Shown one piece after another: positions 1-3,543 of a DNA stretch of 5,219 bases. The notes under the pieces were generated by a model. The model was not told the DNA's origin and searched no databases. It worked only from the letters and a program-made list of their open reading frames with translations. Origin of the DNA: Helicobacter sp. (GTDB lineage: Bacteria > Campylobacterota > Campylobacteria > Campylobacterales > Helicobacteraceae); NCBI GenBank assembly GCA_014799985.1, contig JAAVGZ010000005.1, positions 3,943 to 9,161 on the forward strand, read 5' to 3'. Each line of letters begins with the position of its first letter. The stretch's first letter is position 1. The translations under genes and the position numbers were made by a program.

Positions 1-44
1 TTTTTAGCAACCATTGCTGGGAATCATGTTGCTTTGTGTGGATT

Positions 45-75
45 GTCATTCTGAAGCCTTTGGCTGAAGAATCTC
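45..75 (+). repeat. Hairpin unit, TTCT/AGAA type, copy 1
   Basis: GTCA (45-48) is followed by arm TTCT (49-52), GA, inner stem AGCC (55-58), loop TTT, GGCT (62-65), GA, arm AGAA (68-71) and TCTC. The GA steps face each other as a tandem mismatch. The same outer arms with a different inner stem occur inverted at 310-345. Confidence 0.7.
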
Positions 76-87
76 ATTCATGCAAGC

Positions 88-145
88 AGCCCCTTTGGGG
101 GCGCTCCTCTTTCCCCCTCCCTTGTGGAGGGGGCAAGGGGGTGGG
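88..145. repeat. G/C-run palindromic repeat, copy 1
   Basis: It starts with a small hairpin, CCCC TTT GGGG (90-100), then GGCGCTCCTCT (100-110). The core stem is CCCCCTCC (113-120) with GGAGGGGG (126-133) around CTTGT, followed by CAAGGGGGTGGG to 145. It shares the GGCGCTCCTCT segment, core stem and GGGGGTGGG tail with 480-555, and abuts the inverted-pair repeat that begins at 145. Confidence 0.65.
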
Positions 146-249
146 TCATTGCGAGCGTAAGCGAAGCAATCAACCGTGTTGGGTAACCAACCGTGCCGAG
201 TGTTCATGAACGGTTGCTTGCCGCGCTCGCTCCGCTCGCTCGCAATGAC
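145..249. repeat. Inverted-pair (BIME-like) repeat, copy 1, 105 bp
   Basis: It opens with GTCATTGCGAGCG and closes with CGCTCGCAATGAC in inverted orientation. The left half is a hairpin unit with arms TTGC (149-152) and GCAA (166-169), tandem GA and a GTAA loop. The centre carries CAATCAACCGTG (167-178) followed by TTGGGTAACCAA (179-190). CAACCG (171-176) can pair with CGGTTG (211-216). It is longer than its sisters because of about 20 extra central bases (191-210). Confidence 0.75.
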
Positions 250-261
250 ACATAGAATCTT

Positions 262-289
262 GTCATGTTGAGGCGATAGCCGAAACATC
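262..289 (+). repeat. Hairpin unit, TGTT/AACA type, copy 1
   Basis: GTCA (262-265), arm TGTT (266-269), GA, inner stem GGC (272-274), loop GATA, GCC (279-281), GA, arm AACA (284-287), TC. All stem positions pair and the two GA steps are opposed. A second copy with a different inner stem lies at 565-589. Confidence 0.7.
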
Positions 290-309
290 TCTTTCGATTC
301 TGGCACCTT

Positions 310-345
310 GAGATTCTTCGCTCGCTTATGCGAGTTCAGAATGAC
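310..345 (-). repeat. Hairpin unit, TTCT/AGAA type, copy 2 (inverted)
   Basis: Read on the minus strand it has GTCA (345-342, sharing the A with the arm boundary), arm TTCT, GA, inner stem CTCGC (334-330), loop ATAA, GCGAG (325-321), GA, arm AGAA (317-314) and TCTC. The outer parts match 45-75 while the inner stem is different and longer, with an unpaired A and C at its base. Confidence 0.7.
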
Positions 346-353
346 AAATTGAC

Positions 354-442
354 GTCATTGCGAGCGTAAGCGAAGCAATCAACCGTGTTTGGGTAGCCAA
401 GAAGCGTTGATTGCCACGCTCGCATAGCTCGCTCGCAATGAC
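354..442. repeat. Inverted-pair (BIME-like) repeat, copy 2, 89 bp
   Basis: Termini are GTCATTGCGAGC (354-365) and its exact inverse, GCTCGCAATGAC (431-442). CAATCAAC (376-383) pairs with GTTGATTG (406-413). The centre reads TTGGGTAGCCAA, one base different from the other copies. The left half is the GTCATTGC hairpin unit with GTAA loop. Confidence 0.75.
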
Positions 443-479
443 AAATGAAGCGCACGATTGCGCCTTTGTTTGTCCATGC

Positions 480-555
480 GGAGGCGCTCCTCTCCCCCTC
501 CCATACGGAGAGTTCCCATATTTCCCTCTCCCCTGCGGAGGGGGCAGGGGGTGGG
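480..555. repeat. G/C-run palindromic repeat, copy 2
   Basis: It opens with GGAG GCG CTCC (480-490), a small hairpin containing the shared GGCGCTCCTCT segment (483-493). A partial palindrome CTCCCATACGGAG follows (498-510). The core stem then pairs CCCTCTCC (524-531) with GGAGGGGG (537-544), one pair being G-U, and ends in CAGGGGGTGGG. It appears to be copy 1 with an internal partial duplication. Confidence 0.6.
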
Positions 556-564
556 TCGTCCATT

Positions 565-589
565 GTCATGTTGAGCGTAGCGAAACATC
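565..589 (+). repeat. Hairpin unit, TGTT/AACA type, copy 2
   Basis: GTCA (565-568), arm TGTT (569-572), GA, inner stem GC (575-576), loop GTA, GC (580-581), GA, arm AACA (584-587), TC. It shares the outer arms with 262-289 but has a shorter inner stem. Confidence 0.7.
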
Positions 590-625
590 CCTGACGTTTT
601 AAATCCCAAAAGATTCTAGTCTATC

Positions 626-712
626 GTCATTGCGAGCCTGCAAAGCAGGCGCGGCAATCAACCGTGTTGGGTAACCAAGAATCGTTGATTGCTTCGCTTC
701 GCTCACAATGAC
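626..712. repeat. Inverted-pair (BIME-like) repeat, copy 3, 87 bp
   Basis: Termini are GTCATTGCGAGC (626-637) and GCTCACAATGAC (701-712). The left half has a longer perfect inner stem, GCCTGC (636-641) with GCAGGC (645-650). CAATCAAC (655-662) pairs with GTTGATTG (684-691). The centre is TTGGGTAACCAA (667-678). Read on the minus strand, the right half is a hairpin unit with arms TTGT and GCAA (one G-U pair) and tandem GA. Confidence 0.75.
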
Positions 713-755
713 GATGAGCACAAATCTACCCTGTTACAAATTAAGGCAAACGGAG

Positions 756-773
756 GTGCGACTTTAGTCGCAC
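756..773. repeat. GTGCG...CGCAC hairpin, second copy
   Basis: GTGCGAC (756-762) pairs with GTCGCAC (767-773) around TTTA. On the plus strand TTTT follows directly, which gives it the look of a short plus-direction intrinsic terminator; on the minus strand no T-run follows. It starts exactly 43 bases before its sister copy. It may be a dispersed repeat, a terminator that blocks plus-strand transcription from entering the gene antisense, or both. Confidence 0.6.
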
Positions 774-798
774 TTTTGGCATGCGATTCCCATGTGAT

Positions 799-816
799 GT
801 GCGGTTAAAACCGCAC
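799..816. repeat. GTGCG...CGCAC hairpin, copy next to the gene's 3' end
   Basis: GTGCGGT (799-805) pairs with ACCGCAC (810-816) around TAAA. It begins 11 nt past the stop of the pentapeptide-repeat gene. In that direction no T-run follows, so it would be a weak intrinsic terminator; on the plus strand it is followed by TTCT. It is a near copy of the hairpin at 756-773, with compensatory changes in the stem. Confidence 0.65.
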
Positions 817-827
817 TTCTGATATAA

Positions 828-3377
828 TTAATTTGGCACAATCGTATTCTTGCGTGCGGTTTTTTGGAGAGAGAAAATGAGCAAGAACATAAATATTGCG
901 TAGATGATATTCAAGCTCGCAAACGCAAAGCCAATACTAGATTTCGTATCAATCATTTGCCCAAAAATTGGCACAAGCAAAGCGGGTTTGACAACGAGTA
1001 TAATTGCTGTGATAATATAAGCGATACAAAATATACCGTTTTTATTTTTGTATTTGTTAAATAATTGCCTAAGATTAAATTGTTTCCATAGTTTTCTTAT
1101 TTTGCAATAGAGACGTTTTCTAGCATAAGCAACGAAAAAAATCTTAAAGTACCCAAACATAAAACAAAGTGTTATTATGGCAAATATAAAACAAGCGACA
1201 AATGCTCCTAATGCCATAATAATTTTTTCTATACTCAAATCAAAATAATCTTGATTGAATAGAAAGTTTAATGCACCATTCATAAACCCAAACCATGCAA
1301 TTAGAAAAATAACATTATTTAAAATTAGCAGTAAATCTGTATGGTGGTCAGAGGTGAGGCGATAAAACATCAGTTGGATTCTATCTACAATGTCTCGAAT
1401 CCCTGAATTTTTTGCTTTTTCCTCTATTCTGTATTTTAACTCTAATTCTTTGCAATAGAGTTCTACTCGGTGAAATTGAGAAGCATCAAGTAAATTGTTA
1501 TCTTTAATGAGGGCGCTTTTGATAGCCCTAAAAGTTTCGCGCAGTTCATTTGCAGTTTTATATTTATGTGGTTCTATTTTTGGTTCATCACGCATTGGTC
1601 GTTCATAATTTTCTTCCCTGCCATTATAAATTTTAATTATAGTATCTTTGATATTATTAAAATAAAAATCCAATTCAGCATTTGTAAAATTTACACTTGC
1701 ATTAAAAGTTGTTTTGAGAAAAATTGGAAATCCTTGAAATTTTGTTCCAGCAAAGTATGCAGTTTTGTCAAATTTACTTTGACTAAAATCTGATATGTCG
1801 CTAAATAAAGTCTCATCAAAATAGATATAATCATTGAATGTTGATTCTATAAAATAAACCTGTTTATTAAAACCAGAATCTATAAATCGTAACTTATCTT
1901 CAAAGGTAGTTTTATAGAAATCTGCTGTTCTATCAAAAGAAGCACCAATAAAGGTAGCTTCTTTTTGAAAGTGAGAATTTTTAAAATCTACCTTGCCCTG
2001 AAAATGTGCATTGCTAAAATTAGTGCTTCCTTCAAAAATAGCTTCTTGAAATGATGCAGTTTCCATAAATGTAGTAAGCCTACTTGATTTTTCATTTAAA
2101 AGTGTGGAATTTGAGAAATCCGCATCACTTAAAAATTTTGTTTTTTTAAAGTCAGCGGTTTTGTTGAATATGGCTCTTGAAAATAGAGCTCGTTTACTAA
2201 AAATAGTCGAAAAATACACTAACCCATTAAAATTAGAATCCTGAAAATCAGCTTCTCCATTGAATATTGCCTTATTAAAATTCGTCTGGCCATGGAAAAC
2301 AACTCCTTGAAAACAAGCAGACTGTTCAAATGTGCCAGAAAAATCAATTTTACTATTTTCTTCCCCAAGACGTGAGCCCATAAAATCGACATTGTCTTTG
2401 AATGTCAATTTTTGAAAAAGTACTTCTTCAAAAGTAACATTTGTAAATTGAACCTTTTTCTTAAAAGTGCAATATTCGAAAGCAACTCGAACATTGTGAA
2501 GATTTTGCATAATTAATTCATCTTCAAAGTCACATTTCTCGAATTTTAATTTATAGAGCTCAAAAACACTTCTATGTTCCACGTGTTCATTGTTTATTAT
2601 ATCTCCATATTGCTTGATGTGCCCAATAGATACTCTCTTATTGTCTATTGGGCAAAGCAAATAAGCATTATCTTGTCCAGTAATATCGCAAAACTTATAT
2701 TTATCAAATATTAATCCAAAAGCTTTTGTTATCCTGAATAAATCTAAGCAAATTCTAAATGTATTTTGAATATATATTTTGCTATCAAATGCAAAATTGC
2801 TTCTCAATGCAGCAAAAACTCGACAGGCTTCAAGAATTGCATATTTAATCTTCGTATCTAATTTGAAATGAATATCTCCTGATAACCTAACGTTAACAGT
2901 ATGAAAGCAAATGTGCAGCGAAATACAGTTTGTTTCTGATGAATGAACCTCTATCCAAAATGGCAATTTCTTGCTTTTTTGTGGAATCCGATAATCGTTC
3001 GAATCGTAAAATTTCAATTCAGAGGAGACAAAATCTCCATCCATTCCATCGATAATTCGATTGTCATAATATTTTTTTCTTGACTCTATTGTTCCAAACT
3101 CATTTTGTTTTTCAATAAAAGTTTGATAATTTTCAATATCTTCTTTTGTATAAATACCATATTGACAACAATCACGAACAGATTGTAAAAATTCTTTTAT
3201 ATTGTCTTGGCATTCTGATAGCCCCCAATCTATATATGTATATTCCATCTTTGTATTGTTTGCTGTTTTGCTAACCTCTTCTCCATAAGAAGGCTCATAT
3301 CTTTTAAGCTGAATATATGGTGTTCGCAATGGACATTTTAAAATAAATTCTCCACTGGTTAATTTTGCAAGTTCCAT
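828..3377 (-). CDS. Pentapeptide-repeat protein with four C-terminal membrane segments
   Basis: This complete 849-residue gene starts at ATG 3377-3375 behind a strong Shine-Dalgarno and ends at TAA 830-828. Residues 1 to about 275 match nothing I recognise. Residues about 279-570 are a Phe-rich repeat in which F recurs at alternating steps of five and six residues, with Ala before many of them (for example ADF, AIF, TADF). This is the Pentapeptide_3 style, expected to form a right-handed quadrilateral beta-helix. Residues 607-650 are a charged helical linker (KTANELRETFRAIKSAL, then SQFHRVEL) of a type often found after pentapeptide repeats. Membrane segments lie at about 681-707, 718-750, 781-806 and 814-837. 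The loop 751-780 is strongly basic (YARKRLYCKIRK) and the tail is basic, so the repeat domain is probably cytoplasmic by the positive-inside rule. Function is unknown. The gene is visibly AT-rich compared with its neighbour, which suggests transfer. Confidence 0.92.
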   Translation of the reverse strand: MELAKLTSGEFILKCPLRTPYIQLKRYEPSYGEEVSKTANNTKMEYTYIDWGLSECQDNIKEFLQSVRDCCQYGIYTKEDIENYQTFIEKQNEFGTIESRKKYYDNRIIDGMDGDFVSSELKFYDSNDYRIPQKSKKLPFWIEVHSSETNCISLHICFHTVNVRLSGDIHFKLDTKIKYAILEACRVFAALRSNFAFDSKIYIQNTFRICLDLFRITKAFGLIFDKYKFCDITGQDNAYLLCPIDNKRVSIGHIKQYGDIINNEHVEHRSVFELYKLKFEKCDFEDELIMQNLHNVRVAFEYCTFKKKVQFTNVTFEEVLFQKLTFKDNVDFMGSRLGEENSKIDFSGTFEQSACFQGVVFHGQTNFNKAIFNGEADFQDSNFNGLVYFSTIFSKRALFSRAIFNKTADFKKTKFLSDADFSNSTLLNEKSSRLTTFMETASFQEAIFEGSTNFSNAHFQGKVDFKNSHFQKEATFIGASFDRTADFYKTTFEDKLRFIDSGFNKQVYFIESTFNDYIYFDETLFSDISDFSQSKFDKTAYFAGTKFQGFPIFLKTTFNASVNFTNAELDFYFNNIKDTIIKIYNGREENYERPMRDEPKIEPHKYKTANELRETFRAIKSALIKDNNLLDASQFHRVELYCKELELKYRIEEKAKNSGIRDIVDRIQLMFYRLTSDHHTDLLLILNNVIFLIAWFGFMNGALNFLFNQDYFDLSIEKIIMALGAFVACFIFAIITLCFMFGYFKIFFVAYARKRLYCKIRKLWKQFNLRQLFNKYKNKNGIFCIAYIITAIILVVKPALLVPIFGQMIDTKSSIGFAFASLNIIYAIFMFLLIFSLQKTARKNTIVPN

Positions 3378-3381
3378 AGTT

Positions 3382-3389
3382 TCTCCTTT
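3382..3389 (-). promoter_or_regulatory. Ribosome binding site of the pentapeptide-repeat gene
   Basis: On the minus strand AAAGGAGA sits just before the gene, with GGAG separated from the ATG by five bases (AAACT). This strong Shine-Dalgarno match fixes the start at 3377. Confidence 0.85.
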
Positions 3390-3412
3390 CTAAGACAAAG
3401 AATCTTGCTTAT

Positions 3413-3418
3413 CTTATA
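3413..3418 (-). promoter_or_regulatory. Possible -10 promoter box for the pentapeptide-repeat gene
   Basis: On the minus strand TATAAG matches the TATAAT consensus at five of six positions. Transcription would start near 3405, leaving a leader of roughly 28 nt. The expected -35 position is GC-rich and does not resemble TTGACA. Campylobacterota sigma-70 promoters commonly lack a recognisable -35, so this does not exclude it. The call is inference from spacing and sequence only. Confidence 0.35.
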
Positions 3419-3431
3419 AGGAAATCTCGCC

Positions 3432-3449
3432 AGCAGCCCGCAGGCTGCT
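3432..3449 (-). other. GC-rich hairpin with UNCG-type loop
   Basis: Minus-strand AGCAGCC (3449-3443) pairs perfectly with GGCTGCT (3438-3432) around a TGCG loop closed by C-G, which is the cUNCGg class of very stable tetraloop. No U-run follows, so it is not a standard terminator. It lies just upstream of the possible -10 box of the pentapeptide-repeat gene and occupies the -35 region. Confidence 0.5.
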
Positions 3450-3455
3450 AGCAGA

Positions 3456-3497
3456 CTTATACCACAACTCCCCTTAAAAAGAGCTAAGTGGCATAAG
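3456..3497 (-). other. 42-nt imperfect palindrome, structured in minus-strand RNA
   Basis: Read on the minus strand, CTTATGCCAC (3497-3488) pairs with GTGGTATAAG (3465-3456) over ten positions, one of them G-U. After a two-base TT bulge, AGCTCTTT (3485-3478) pairs with GGGGAGTT (3473-3466) over eight positions, with several G-U pairs, around a TTAA loop. The G-U pairs would be C-A mismatches in plus-strand RNA, so the structure favours the same sense as both genes. It could be a transcript 3'-end structure, a processing or stability element, or a small mobile palindrome. Confidence 0.55.
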
Positions 3498-3501
3498 CCC
3501 T
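3476..3501 (-). terminator. Likely intrinsic terminator of the surface-protein gene
   Basis: On the minus strand, beginning 42 nt after the TAG stop, AGGGCT (3501-3496) can pair with AGCTCT (3485-3480) across a 10-nt loop, with one G-U pair. The stem is followed directly by TTTTT (3480-3476, sharing the last stem base). Position and U-run fit a rho-independent terminator, but the stem is only six pairs. It overlaps a longer alternative hairpin at 3456-3497. Confidence 0.45.
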
Positions 3502-3543
3502 AGTGTGGAGAGCAAGCGCAGAGAAATGCCCTATACTACGCAC

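Larger units (their letters stand above)
1..827. other. Non-coding repeat cluster, no credible gene
   Basis: This 827-base stretch holds no credible gene. Short open frames of 63-86 codons run through it on both strands, but they are made of the repeats themselves, and their peptides repeat with the DNA (for example VDCFAYARND twice). The repeat order is: hairpin unit 45-75, G/C-run palindrome 88-145, inverted pair 145-249, hairpin units 262-289 and 310-345, inverted pair 354-442, G/C-run palindrome 480-555, hairpin unit 565-589, inverted pair 626-712, and the GTGCG hairpins 756-816. I see no convincing function in 1-44, 443-479, 590-625 or 713-755. Confidence 0.8.

Noticed and set aside
1..33. 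AGCAAC...GTTGCT hairpin next to TTTTT as a terminator
   Set aside because: The T-run precedes the hairpin on the plus strand and becomes an A-run after it on the minus strand, so it fits neither direction; the loop is also 16 bases.
46..306. 86-codon frame on the minus strand
   Set aside because: It consists almost wholly of repeat units and palindromes, has no good ribosome binding site, and its peptide segments recur wherever the repeats do.
336..609. Overlapping 76- and 77-codon minus frames and a 63-codon plus frame
   Set aside because: Both strands are open in the same repeat cluster, and peptide VDCFAYARND is shared with the frame at 46-306. This is repeat translation, not a gene.
145..712. 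CRISPR array
   Set aside because: Repeats differ in length, are themselves long inverted pairs, have irregular spacing and are mixed with other repeat families. There are no regular unique spacers.
864..1064. 66-codon plus frame opposite the pentapeptide gene
   Set aside because: It is antisense to the membrane-segment codons of a clear gene, and its composition is a shadow of that gene.
1566..1793. 75-codon plus frame rich in Phe and Ile
   Set aside because: It is antisense to the AT-rich repeat and linker codons, with no ribosome binding site or domain pattern.
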